Positions 54,254 through 62,316 of a stretch of DNA of 64,000 nucleotides are shown here, piece after piece. Each line of letters begins with the position of its first letter. Within the stretch, counting starts at the first letter, position 1. The position numbers were made by a program, and so were the translations under genes. The notes beneath the pieces are model-generated. The model worked only from the letters and a program-made list of their open reading frames with translations, was not told the DNA's origin and did no database searches. This DNA is from JAZTZP01 sp045637525 (GTDB lineage: Bacteria > Bacillota > Clostridia > UBA1381): NCBI GenBank assembly GCA_045637525.1, contig JAZTZP010000169.1, forward strand, positions 3,558-67,557, given 5' to 3'.

Positions 54254-55393
54254 TTAATAAGTTAAATTATAATCAAACAAGTCTTTCAGCTCTTCATACA
54301 ACTCTTCAAATTCATTGTTATCAATCAATTCCGCTCTTACCATGCGATAGAGCATTGACCTTGGCCCCTGAGCCGGTGAAGACAATAAATGTGTAGCAAA
54401 ATAAATACTGATAGCATTCTGAATATCAATTGCAAGATATGCACCTGCAGCACCGCCCCAACCAAAATCGATATATCTTTTATCGCCCTTAGGGCAACGC
54501 ACACCAAGACCGTAGCCATGAGTGCCGGCTGTCCAGTATGCGCGCTTCTGATTATCACTCAGCCGGTCGGTCGTCATCATCTCAAGGGTTTCCTTCTTCA
54601 GCAATTTATAAGTACGAATCCCTTCTAAAAACTTTATGTAGTCTTCTAAGGTCGAAATACAGCCGGCACCGCCTGAAGCATATTCTGTTCCTATTTTAAA
54701 TCCAGCTATGGGCTTTCCGATGTTTATTGCTTTGCCGTCTTCAAATCTGTATTGTGGGGCAATTGTTTCAATTTCATCATCGGGTAGCATGAACGTAGAA
54801 TTGTTCATCCCTACAATATCAAAAATGTTCTTTTTCACATAATCTTCAAATTTTTCACCGGATATCACCTCTACAAAAGCCGCTAAAACATCATGACACA
54901 GGCTGTATTCCCATCTGTCACCCGGTTCGAAAAGCAACGGTTCCTTTGCCAGATACTTCATTACTTCACGGGTAGGACATTTTCCATCTGTTTCATCGAT
55001 CGCTTTTTTTAATTCAGGCGAATAACAGTTATAAGAAAATCCGGCTGTCATTTCAAACAAATGCTTTATTAAAATCGGATTTTCCACCTTTTTGATACCA
55101 TCATCACTTCTGACTGTCATTTCCTTAAATTCCGGCATATAGTCGGAAAGCTTGTCTTCAAGTGAAAACAATCCCTTTTCCCACAATTGTAATGCAGACG
55201 TACACGTTATAGGCTTTGAACAGGAATATATATTATATCTTTCTTTTCCGTTTATTTCAACCTTATTTTCAAGATCACTGTAACCGTTCATATGACGAAG
55301 CACACACTCTCCATCTTTATAAACCGCCAGATCAAATCCCGGAACACCAAGGTCTAAAAATGAATCACAAAACTTTTTTAAATTCTCAAACAT
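54254..55393 (-). CDS. Serine hydrolase of the beta-lactamase/penicillin-binding fold
   Basis: About 379 residues from ATG 55393 with GGGAGAG upstream. The S-x-x-K motif is in YSCSKPIT near 48, a Tyr-containing WEYSLCHDVLAA stands in the second motif near 160 and the third motif is HGYGLGV near 316. No signal peptide is visible. Proteins like this are mostly esterases or peptidases of class C fold rather than true beta-lactamases. It overlaps nothing but is 13 bp after the DNA glycosylase gene. Confidence 0.88.
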   Translation of the reverse strand: MFENLKKFCDSFLDLGVPGFDLAVYKDGECVLRHMNGYSDLENKVEINGKERYNIYSCSKPITCTSALQLWEKGLFSLEDKLSDYMPEFKEMTVRSDDGIKKVENPILIKHLFEMTAGFSYNCYSPELKKAIDETDGKCPTREVMKYLAKEPLLFEPGDRWEYSLCHDVLAAFVEVISGEKFEDYVKKNIFDIVGMNNSTFMLPDDEIETIAPQYRFEDGKAINIGKPIAGFKIGTEYASGGAGCISTLEDYIKFLEGIRTYKLLKKETLEMMTTDRLSDNQKRAYWTAGTHGYGLGVRCPKGDKRYIDFGWGGAAGAYLAIDIQNAISIYFATHLLSSPAQGPRSMLYRMVRAELIDNNEFEELYEELKDLFDYNLTY

Positions 55394-55406
55394 AAAAATC
55401 TCTCCC

Positions 55407-55889
55407 TTATTCAATAGTTTTCAGTACTTCCCATTCTTCAACAAGCCGCTTCACAGACCACGCAGCATTTGCAGGTGACGTAGACGGCAGACATACAGCA
55501 TCTCTGTTTATCTGAGCTTTTGTATACTTTTTAAAGTATTTTTCTGCTGTTTTCCCGTTAACAAAAATCTGCCTGATATCCGTTTCTTTCAAAATTTTCG
55601 AAATATCATTTACTTTTACATTTTTAATAGAGCTATCCGAGCTTCCCGTTATATCACATGAAGCGATAACGTCCCAAAGTGCAATACCATTTTCAAGCAA
55701 AAACTGCCTTTTTTCTTCAACAGTCTCCGGTTCATTACATTCGAACACTTCGGAAATCACCTTCCAGAAACGATTTTGCGGATGCCCGTAAAAAAACATC
55801 TGCTCACGTGATTTCACCGACGGAAAGCTACCCAAAATCAAAATTTTAGAATCTTTATTATACAAAGGCGGAAATGGATGCCTTATCAT
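55407..55889 (-). CDS. DNA-deoxyinosine (hypoxanthine) glycosylase, Mug/UDG superfamily
   Basis: 160 residues: the active site block KILILGSFPSVKSREQMFFY near 14-33, then GHPQNRFWKVI, and a late LPSTSPANAAW near 137. This matches the uracil-DNA glycosylase superfamily clade annotated as DNA-deoxyinosine glycosylase. It would remove deaminated adenine (or other damaged bases) from DNA. Followed closely by the serine hydrolase gene. Confidence 0.92.
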   Translation of the reverse strand: MIRHPFPPLYNKDSKILILGSFPSVKSREQMFFYGHPQNRFWKVISEVFECNEPETVEEKRQFLLENGIALWDVIASCDITGSSDSSIKNVKVNDISKILKETDIRQIFVNGKTAEKYFKKYTKAQINRDAVCLPSTSPANAAWSVKRLVEEWEVLKTIE

Positions 55890-56020
55890 TTTATCACCTC
55901 ACCGAAAGCATATTATATTAAGACTGTATAATCCGGATGCCATGCGTTTTTAGTAATAGTTCATATAAACTTATGTCTAAAAAACATATAAACAAATTTT
56001 AAGTTATCTCCGGACAGCTA

Positions 56021-56431
56021 TCAATACAGCTCCACATCCACAAAAACCGGTGAATGATCAGACATAACAGGTGACATTTCTTGAAAACCAATGATGTCGG
56101 GCTGTGTATCAGCATAAACCCGTACCATCCCCTTTGCCCTTACAGTCGCAGAACAATCTTCCCCTTTTGCTTCCCATGCAGGGAGATGTATTAAGGGCAG
56201 TATTTTCACTAAACACACTGCAACAAATACAATGTCCGCAGCCGTATCTATCCTTGCTCCAAATTCACTGATAGTCTTTGTTTTCCTTGCGATTGTTCCA
56301 TCAATCGTATCAGTAAAACCGCAAAACAGATACACGGCATAAAATCCAAAGGAAAACACCGGACAGCACAACAGACCTATACTACATAAAATCCGGCTGA
56401 TTGTAATTATATTTGCTAACTGCTTTCTCAC
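56021..56431 (-). CDS. Chimeric ORF: CDP-alcohol phosphatidyltransferase start fused to pieces of an EEP nuclease/phosphatase
   Basis: 136 residues. Residues ~1-85 are a CDP-alcohol phosphatidyltransferase start, with membrane segments and the complete motif D-x2-D-G-x2-A-R-x8-G-x3-D-x3-D in CGFTDTIDGTIARK through RIDTAAD; about half of a normal enzyme is missing. From ~95 onward the sequence changes to GMVRVYADTQPDIIGFQEMS, the beginning of an endonuclease/exonuclease/phosphatase domain. It then jumps straight to VMSDHSPVFVDVEL, that domain's end. So at least two deletions have fused three fragments in one frame. It starts with GTG and is unlikely to be a working enzyme, though the phosphatidyltransferase motif remains intact. 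Confidence 0.7.
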   Translation of the reverse strand: MRKQLANIITISRILCSIGLLCCPVFSFGFYAVYLFCGFTDTIDGTIARKTKTISEFGARIDTAADIVFVAVCLVKILPLIHLPAWEAKGEDCSATVRAKGMVRVYADTQPDIIGFQEMSPVMSDHSPVFVDVELY

Positions 56432-56453
56432 CTGATCACCTGCAAATTCCTAT

Positions 56454-56540
56454 TTACCTATTTCTACAATATTCGACAATCTTTATATACTCATGCCAAG
56501 TCAGAGCAAAGAAGTATTTTTCATCTTTTTCAATAACACT
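56454..56540 (-). other. Possible short gene remnant
   Basis: An open minus-strand frame without a start reads ESVIEKDEKYFFALTWHEYI and ends EYCRNR before TAA. It follows directly on the peptidase gene's stop region and has the look of the end of a real protein. I cannot assign it to a family. Confidence 0.3.
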
Positions 56541-56551
56541 CTCAATTTAAT

Positions 56552-57007
56552 CTATCTTTTTAAAAGATTATGCTTAACAAAAGACGCTTTTTTTCTGAGC
56601 TGTCTGTAAAAAACTATATACCTGCAGTAGCATTTATACTTAACGCTGTTGCTTTTTATTATCTTTCCGTTATGCTTTACTAAAGACACAACTCCTATAA
56701 TATCACTTTTTTCTATGCCTTTTTCATAATCCCACTGATTGTCGCCACACATTGTATATGTTCCGTCTTTTTCGCATCTCACTATTCTATGAAGCACAAA
56801 CTGACCGCTTTTACGTCTGTAAAGCGGCAAGTCATATTTCTTTAATTTCCTTGTTACCGGAACAAGCGTTACGCTGTCACGCCCCTGAACAAGCAACGGC
56901 AGCATGCTTGTACCACGCGGATTAAAAGTTATCTCACCGCCGTTTGCAAGAGTTTCCTTTATTATCGGATACACATCGGCTAATTTCACATTCTTATTCT
57001 CTGTCAT
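56552..57007 (-). CDS. S24/S26-family signal-peptidase-like protein
   Basis: 151 residues. The nucleophile block NPRGTSMLPLL near 28-38 and LPLYRRKSGQFVLHRIV near 60-76, followed by YTMCGDNQWDYEKG, match the S24/S26 peptidase fold shared by LexA and type I signal peptidases. No membrane segment is evident. In the usual position of the general-base Lys the residue is not obvious. It starts within the PqqD gene stop (ATGA overlap), in the same operon as PqqD and the HprK-like kinase, which suggests it processes a peptide handled by them. Confidence 0.8.
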   Translation of the reverse strand: MTENKNVKLADVYPIIKETLANGGEITFNPRGTSMLPLLVQGRDSVTLVPVTRKLKKYDLPLYRRKSGQFVLHRIVRCEKDGTYTMCGDNQWDYEKGIEKSDIIGVVSLVKHNGKIIKSNSVKYKCYCRYIVFYRQLRKKASFVKHNLLKR

Positions 57008-57270
57008 TTTTCAATCAAATCCGCCGCTTCCAGTTTTTCGGCAAAAGCCTCCGCATCAACTTTTGCTGTATCAATATCAATATCATATTCCTTCGCCATA
57101 AGCTCAGCCGCCTCGTCAACAGAAGCACCTTTTTCAAATATCTTCCAGAGAAAAGCGCCTGTATCATTAATATTTATCATTCCGTTAAAGTCAACACTTG
57201 CCGCTCCGACTCCGACAACAATGTGATTTCCGGCAACACTTCTTAAAATATATCCTTCTTTTATTTTCAT
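57004..57270 (-). CDS. PqqD-family peptide-binding protein
   Basis: 88 residues with winged-helix PqqD features: an N-terminal strand pair (YILRSVAGNHIVVGVG), INDTGAFLWKIFEKGASVDE near 35-54, and a helical C-terminus with LMAKEYDIDIDTAKVDAEAF. PqqD-like domains hold the leader of ribosomally made, post-translationally modified peptides and pass them to a modifying enzyme. Neither a radical SAM nor a lasso cyclase gene is adjacent. The Shine-Dalgarno is AGGAGG. Confidence 0.92.
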   Translation of the reverse strand: MKIKEGYILRSVAGNHIVVGVGAASVDFNGMININDTGAFLWKIFEKGASVDEAAELMAKEYDIDIDTAKVDAEAFAEKLEAADLIEK

Positions 57271-57293
57271 TATCTTTTCCTCCTGAAAATTTA

Positions 57294-57992
57294 TTACTGC
57301 ATACCCTCATACGCAACTATCGCCGCTTCTTCGCTTATATTACATGTAAGTATATAAACGTTCACCACTCTTAAAACCTTATCAAGGCAGTCAAGGAGCA
57401 TATTCATCCCCTCCGCCGTATAAGGTCTTAGCGTCTGATTAAGAATCAGTGCTATCGCCTCCGCAGTGGAAATTTTCCGTATAGAATTCTTCTCTCCGCG
57501 TTCTATAAAGCAAATACCCTTTATCGGCACCTTCACGTTTAAGTTAAGATCAGTCTTTCCGCTCCATGGCGTACCGTATGCAAAAACGCCCTCATCCGTA
57601 GCCCTTATCGCCGGCTTATCATCGTTTATAATTCTCGCCTCTGCTCCAAACGCCTTCTGCCACAGCCCCGTGTGAGTAGATTTACCCGTTCCGCTCGGCG
57701 CTGAGAATAAATACGCATTGCCTTTATACTCAACAGCAGATGAATGAAGCAAAAATCCGTTATATTTTACGATATTATTGTAAAACGCTGCACCCGTAAA
57801 TACGTATTCGCATTCAGAAGCGTTCAAATGCGGATTTTCCTTAATCTTCTCTGCTAAAAATTCATCCGGCAGATCTATTATGATATCCGGTACACATTTT
57901 TCATCAGTTTCATACGCCGGCGCCTGATGAGCCAAAACTTTTCCGTGATAATCCAGAAGCACATTAAGATCCGCTATCTTATGCATTTTCAT
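57294..57992 (-). CDS. HPr-kinase-like protein of the PqqD-associated type
   Basis: 232 residues. After an N-terminal domain, HSSAVEYKGNAYLFSAPSGT opens the nucleotide-binding half (~83-102), the P-loop SGTGKST lies at ~100-106, and NDDKPAIRAT and TPWSGKTDLN follow, as in HPr kinase C-terminal domains. Related kinases occur in lasso-peptide clusters, where they phosphorylate the precursor peptide. Here it is the first gene of a three-gene unit with PqqD and a peptidase. It does not resemble the carbon-control HprK over full length, which has a different N-terminal domain. Confidence 0.85.
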   Translation of the reverse strand: MKMHKIADLNVLLDYHGKVLAHQAPAYETDEKCVPDIIIDLPDEFLAEKIKENPHLNASECEYVFTGAAFYNNIVKYNGFLLHSSAVEYKGNAYLFSAPSGTGKSTHTGLWQKAFGAEARIINDDKPAIRATDEGVFAYGTPWSGKTDLNLNVKVPIKGICFIERGEKNSIRKISTAEAIALILNQTLRPYTAEGMNMLLDCLDKVLRVVNVYILTCNISEEAAIVAYEGMQ

Positions 57993-58012
57993 TTATACTA
58001 CTATCTCCTTTT

Positions 58013-58501
58013 TTAATATCCGAACACTCCGGTTAAGGAATCGTCATTTTCTATCCAGTCATTTACATTAATCTCACGATACTCTGTGTTTGTATCACGC
58101 ACAAATACGCGCTCAATTCCTGCATTTATTATCATTCGTTTACACATCGCGCAGCTGCAACTGTTTGCTACCAGCTCACCTGTATCAACTTCAAGTCCTG
58201 CCAGATACATATCAGCACCAATCATATCACGTCTTGCCGCCGATATAATAGCATTAGCCTCCGCATGAACGCTTCTGCACATTTCATAACGTTCGCCTCT
58301 TGGAATACCGAGCTCCTGTCTTATGCATTTACCCAGATCCTTGCAGTTCTTTCTTCCCCTCGGAGCACCCACATATCCCGTAGAAATAATCTCATCATTT
58401 TTCACGATTATCGCTCCGTAATTACGTCTTAAACACGTCCCTCTTTCAGCCACAGTCTCGGCTATATCAAGATAATAATTTATTTTGTCTCGCCTTTCCA
58501 C
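58013..58501 (-). CDS. Deoxycytidylate deaminase family protein
   Basis: 162 residues with the zinc motifs VHAEANAI near 83 (H-A-E) and CSCAMCKRMI near 125 (P-x2-C-like, here S-C-A-M-C). The N-terminus RDKINYYLDIAETVAERGTC and a cysteine-rich NCKDLGKCIRQ near 55 are typical of ComEB-like dCMP deaminases. It converts dCMP to dUMP for thymidylate synthesis. Start GTG 58501, seven bases after GGGAG. Confidence 0.92.
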   Translation of the reverse strand: MERRDKINYYLDIAETVAERGTCLRRNYGAIIVKNDEIISTGYVGAPRGRKNCKDLGKCIRQELGIPRGERYEMCRSVHAEANAIISAARRDMIGADMYLAGLEVDTGELVANSCSCAMCKRMIINAGIERVFVRDTNTEYREINVNDWIENDDSLTGVFGY

Positions 58502-58531
58502 TTATTTTCTCCCTTTCATTATGTATTTTGA

Positions 58532-58641
58532 TAAATTATAGTTTATATGAGTGTGGAGTGTGGATAGTGGAGTGTGGAGTCATATAGATAAGCCTTTAAA
58601 TTGTCATAACTAACTCCACACTCCTAACTCCTAACTCCTAA
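58532..58641. repeat. Palindromic and tandem repeat block
   Basis: It opens with TAAATTATAGTTTA (58532-58545), the same 14-mer that forms the ends of the outer elements at 4235 and 63810. It continues with GGAGTGTGGAGT (58569-58580) paired with its perfect reverse complement (58613-58624) and ends in three copies of CTCCTAA (58621-58641). It fills the gap between the deaminase and recO genes; no coding potential. Confidence 0.7.
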
Positions 58642-59379
58642 CTAAATTAAATTTTCACACCCGGATAAATTTTTATAATATAAAAGACCCTCAAGCTGTA
58701 CATCCGTATGTGATATAAGATACTTTTCAGCCGCTCTTCCGAGCTCTTTAATACACGCTTCGTCTGCACGAAACGAAAATATTTTTTCAACAGGACTTCC
58801 GGCAATGTACCGCATAGCCGCAATACACGCACTGCCGACACCGGTTATATCACTCCCCCGGCACTCACCGCAAAGAAGTCCGCCGCTTTCATAATCAAAA
58901 AACATCATGTTCTGCGTATCGCCGCATCCGGTACAGCATTCAAGTACCGGTCTGTAACCGCAGTCGCACATAAGTCTGAATTCAAATACCGCCTTTATTA
59001 CGTCTATGTGTGTATTTGTATGAGCAAGCGAATATATACAGTTCATAAAAAGCCTGAACACGTTTTCGTCCGCATTATTAAATCCTAAATGCCTGTAAAT
59101 GCATTCACAAAAATACGATGCCAACGCAAGCCTTATTATACTCTCCTGTATTTTCGGAAAGCTGTCTATGGGCTCCGCTCTGTTTATTGTATGAATATCC
59201 CTGCCGGGAAATATATCAAAATCGCTGTAACAAAGAAGCTGACTTCCCGCTCCGTTTTTTCCGCGAACTCTCAGAGCGCCTCTTCCGGAAGCCTTTATTA
59301 TACCATATTCAGCAGTTAAAATCCAGATAAGTCTGTCGCCCTCGCCAATGTCCGACTGCTTCACAACAATCCCTTTCAA
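58642..59379 (-). CDS. recO: DNA repair protein RecO
   Basis: 245 residues from a TTG at 59379 with AAGGAGG upstream. N-terminal OB fold (IVVKQSDIGEGDRLIWILT, then GSQLLCYSDFDIF), then the helical part, and a zinc site formed by CTGCGDTQ and LLCGECRGS (C-x2-C twice, near 160-185). RecO loads RecA on SSB-coated gaps with RecR and RecF. It ends the conserved era-recO segment. Confidence 0.95.
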   Translation of the reverse strand: MKGIVVKQSDIGEGDRLIWILTAEYGIIKASGRGALRVRGKNGAGSQLLCYSDFDIFPGRDIHTINRAEPIDSFPKIQESIIRLALASYFCECIYRHLGFNNADENVFRLFMNCIYSLAHTNTHIDVIKAVFEFRLMCDCGYRPVLECCTGCGDTQNMMFFDYESGGLLCGECRGSDITGVGSACIAAMRYIAGSPVEKIFSFRADEACIKELGRAAEKYLISHTDVQLEGLLYYKNLSGCENLI

Positions 59380-59389
59380 GACTTCCTCC

Positions 59390-60295
59390 TTATTCTGCCT
59401 CCGAAGAATATCCGAAGGACTTCATCAGATAGTTGTTGTTTCTCCAATCGCTCTTTACTCGCACCCAAAGCTCAAGATACACCTTTTTATCGAGCATCTT
59501 CTCAATGTCCGGTCTTGCAAGAGAACCGACTTTTTTAAGCATCTCGCCGTTTTTACCGATTACAATACCCTTATGTGATGCCTTTTCACAGTATATTACC
59601 GCATTAATGGAAGTAATATTTTTCTTTTCCTGCATCTTTTCTATCTCAATAGCAATCCCGTGAGGAACCTCCTTATCGAGAAGCCAGAGCATTTTTTCCC
59701 GGATAATCTCTGCAACAATCTGCTTTTCGGGCTGATCCGTTATCATATCATCATAATAAAACTGAGGACCGACCTCTAAATAGCTCTTAATGTCATTGAG
59801 CAGAATATCCACGCCGTCGCTTTCTTTTGCGCTTATCGGAACTATGTCGTCAAAATCGCATATACTGCTGTAATCGGCAATAAGAGGAAGCAAATCCTCC
59901 TTTTTCACCAGGTCAATCTTATTTATTACTAAAACACACGGAACGCCGCACTTCGCCGCCTCTGTGGCAATCGCTCTTTCCATCTCCTGAATATGACGGG
60001 TTGCATCAACAACAAATATTACAACATCCGTCTCCCTCATGCTCTCATTCGCCGCATTTACCATGTATTGTCCGAGCTTGTTATGTGGTTTATGAATACC
60101 CGGTGTATCGGTAAATACTATCTGTTCATCCTCCGTTGTATAAATAGCAAGTATTTTATTTCTTGTAGTCTGCGGCTTGTCCGAAATAATTGCTATTTTT
60201 TGCCCCGCTATCGCATTAAGCAAGGTTGACTTTCCAACGTTCGGCATGCCGACTATCGCCGCAAAGCCCGATTTAAAATTTTTCTTTTTCTTCAT
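59390..60295 (-). CDS. era: GTPase Era
   Basis: 301 residues: G1 GMPNVGKST near 16-24, G3 DTPGIHK near 63, G4 NKID near 125, and a C-terminal KH domain with IVIGKNGEMLKKVG near 248. Era binds 16S rRNA near its 3' end and helps mature the 30S subunit. It lies in the common order between dgkA and recO. Confidence 0.97.
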   Translation of the reverse strand: MKKKKNFKSGFAAIVGMPNVGKSTLLNAIAGQKIAIISDKPQTTRNKILAIYTTEDEQIVFTDTPGIHKPHNKLGQYMVNAANESMRETDVVIFVVDATRHIQEMERAIATEAAKCGVPCVLVINKIDLVKKEDLLPLIADYSSICDFDDIVPISAKESDGVDILLNDIKSYLEVGPQFYYDDMITDQPEKQIVAEIIREKMLWLLDKEVPHGIAIEIEKMQEKKNITSINAVIYCEKASHKGIVIGKNGEMLKKVGSLARPDIEKMLDKKVYLELWVRVKSDWRNNNYLMKSFGYSSEAE

Positions 60296-60344
60296 ATATA
60301 TTACTGTTTAATCCTTTCTGTTGTCAATTTAACTGATACGAAAA

Positions 60345-60833
60345 TCAATTATTTTCTCTGTTTTTAAAGTGTTTTTTCATAAACAAAGGATAAAATACTA
60401 TAAAAATATCCGCTGTAAAAATTACTGCAAATAAACTAAGCCAACGAATATCCGTAAATATCGCAATAAGTGTAGCTGCAATTTTTGCCGTCTCTGTGAA
60501 AAGGCAAACTCCGCAAAGAACCGCACCCACAGCACACACGAGCGTCGCCGCAGCTGCAAAGTCCTTTGAATGCTTTGCATCAGCCCTGTATTCTTTTGTT
60601 GCAGTATCAACAGCCTTTTCAACAGCACTGTTAAAAAGCTCTGCACTTATAACAACCATTATTGCAATAACGAGCACAGCAAAGCCGTTTCTGTCAAGAC
60701 CGTAAACTACAGCAAACGGTATTATCAGATCCGCCACCGCAATGTGTATTCTTAAATTCCGCTCACGCTTAAATGCATCAACAAATCCTCGTACAGCATG
60801 GGAAAAGCTGGTTATCAAACTTGTATTTTTCAT
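60345..60833 (-). CDS. dgkA: Diacylglycerol/undecaprenol kinase family protein
   Basis: 162 residues with the DgkA signature AELFNSAVEKAVDTATKEYR near 64-83 and three-to-four membrane segments; AFKRERNLRIH near 20-30 is the family's N-terminal motif. Gram-positive relatives phosphorylate undecaprenol to recycle the wall-lipid carrier. An extra hydrophobic segment at the C-terminus (LFAVIFTADIFIVFYPLF) makes it slightly longer than the ~120-residue average. It starts two bases after ybeY stops. Confidence 0.93.
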   Translation of the reverse strand: MKNTSLITSFSHAVRGFVDAFKRERNLRIHIAVADLIIPFAVVYGLDRNGFAVLVIAIMVVISAELFNSAVEKAVDTATKEYRADAKHSKDFAAAATLVCAVGAVLCGVCLFTETAKIAATLIAIFTDIRWLSLFAVIFTADIFIVFYPLFMKKHFKNRENN

Positions 60834-60835
60834 CT

Positions 60836-61327
60836 TTATAGCTCCCTTTTAAACCCTAAGCTGTTTAAGATCTCATTTTGCTTATGTATCATTATCCGTT
60901 CGCCTTCTTCATCATCCACATGGTCATAGCCTAACAGATGAAGCATGGAATGAGCAGTCAGAAACGCCACTTCTCTTAAGAAGCTGTGACCGTATTCTTC
61001 TGCCTGCTTCGCCGCCCGTTCCATGTTTATCACAATATCACCAAGAACTATTCTTTCGCCGTCATATTCGCATTCATCTTCAGAAATATTCCCATCCGCG
61101 TCAAACTCAAGCATCGGAAAGGATAACACATCTGTCGGTGCATCTATGCCCCGGTGTTCTTTGTTAATCATACGTATGTCTTCATTATCGGTAAAAGTAA
61201 CGCTTATCTGTGCGTCAAAATTACACTCCTCATACCCAAGAGTAAACTCACATACTTTTTTTACGGCGTCAAGTATTTCGTTTGTCAGCTCGTGTACGCT
61301 TTGCACGTTCTCTGTCAGAAGCTCCAT
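60836..61327 (-). CDS. ybeY: Endoribonuclease YbeY
   Basis: 163 residues from ATG 61327 (AGGAG ten bases upstream). The zinc motif H-x3-H-x5-H is in AHSMLHLLGYDHVDD near 124-134, and RGIDAPTDVLSFPM near 60 is also characteristic. YbeY takes part in 16S rRNA maturation and ribosome quality control. The start lies 59 nt inside the end of phoH, so translation is coupled; the upstream ATG at 61357 has no good Shine-Dalgarno. Confidence 0.95.
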   Translation of the reverse strand: MELLTENVQSVHELTNEILDAVKKVCEFTLGYEECNFDAQISVTFTDNEDIRMINKEHRGIDAPTDVLSFPMLEFDADGNISEDECEYDGERIVLGDIVINMERAAKQAEEYGHSFLREVAFLTAHSMLHLLGYDHVDDEEGERIMIHKQNEILNSLGFKREL

Positions 61328-62291
61328 TTTTCTTTTTCTCCTCTTCAAACTTCGCATATGCCGTGATTATCTTCTGTACAAGCGGATGTCTCACAACGTC
61401 TTTTTCAGTAAGATAGCAAAATGCTATATCATCATCGACATTTCTTAAAACCCGCTCCGCTTCTTTAAGTCCCGACTTTTTACCGTCAGGCAAATCCACC
61501 TGAGTTATGTCCCCCGTAACAATCGCTCTTGAACCAAAGCCTATTCGTGTAAGGAACATTTTCATCTGTTCAGGTGTTGTGTTCTGTGCCTCGTCAAGTA
61601 TTATAAATGCATTATCAAGAGTTCTGCCTCTCATGTATGCAAGCGGTGCAACTTCTATCATTCCGCGCTCCTGACACCTTGCAAAGCCTTCACCGCCGAG
61701 CATCTCATACATTGCATCATAAAGCGGTCGTAAATACGGGTCAACCTTGTTCTGCAGGTCTCCCGGCAAAAAACCGAGCTTCTCACCGGCTTCCACAGCA
61801 GGACGTGTAAGAATTATCCGGCTAACCTCTTTCGCACGCATAGCCGTCACAGCCTTTGCAACAGCAAGATATGTTTTACCTGTTCCGGCAGGACCAATAC
61901 CAAAAACTATCGTTGAATTATCAATAGCCTGTATATACTTTTTCTGTCCTAAAGTCTTTGTCTTTATAGGCGCACCCTTAGCACTAACCGCAACACAATC
62001 ATTACCTAAAAGCTTCACATCAAACCCGCCGTTTTCACGCACCATCGTTATTGCATAAAGAATTTTCTGGTCGTCAAGTACCTCTTTATCCTCAATAACC
62101 TTAAAAAGAATATCAAAAACCTTTGCCGTATCCTCGGCATTTTCCTCATTCTCTCCAACTATTTTCAAAACTCCGTCCCGTAGCGAAACAGAAACGTTCA
62201 TAGACTTTTCGATAAGCTTTACATTTGCGTCAAAGCTTCCGAAAAGTGTAGGTGCATCCACATAATCGGGCAATACAATTTCTTTTGTCAT
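61269..62291 (-). CDS. phoH: PhoH-family ATPase
   Basis: About 340 residues from ATG 62291. P-loop GPAGTGKTYLAVAKAV near 127-142 and LDEAQNTTPEQMKMFLTRIG near 227-246, then TGDITQVDLP, all standard for the PhoH/YlaK group, which is usually next to ybeY and is thought to act in RNA metabolism. The C-terminal tail is strongly basic (ERAKRTRADKRNT) and overlaps the ybeY start. A TTG at 62324 is a possible alternative start overlapping yqfD. Confidence 0.93.
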   Translation of the reverse strand: MTKEIVLPDYVDAPTLFGSFDANVKLIEKSMNVSVSLRDGVLKIVGENEENAEDTAKVFDILFKVIEDKEVLDDQKILYAITMVRENGGFDVKLLGNDCVAVSAKGAPIKTKTLGQKKYIQAIDNSTIVFGIGPAGTGKTYLAVAKAVTAMRAKEVSRIILTRPAVEAGEKLGFLPGDLQNKVDPYLRPLYDAMYEMLGGEGFARCQERGMIEVAPLAYMRGRTLDNAFIILDEAQNTTPEQMKMFLTRIGFGSRAIVTGDITQVDLPDGKKSGLKEAERVLRNVDDDIAFCYLTEKDVVRHPLVQKIITAYAKFEEEKKKNGASDRERAKRTRADKRNT

Positions 62292-62316
62292 ATTTTTCAG
62301 TATTTTCTCCCTTCGT

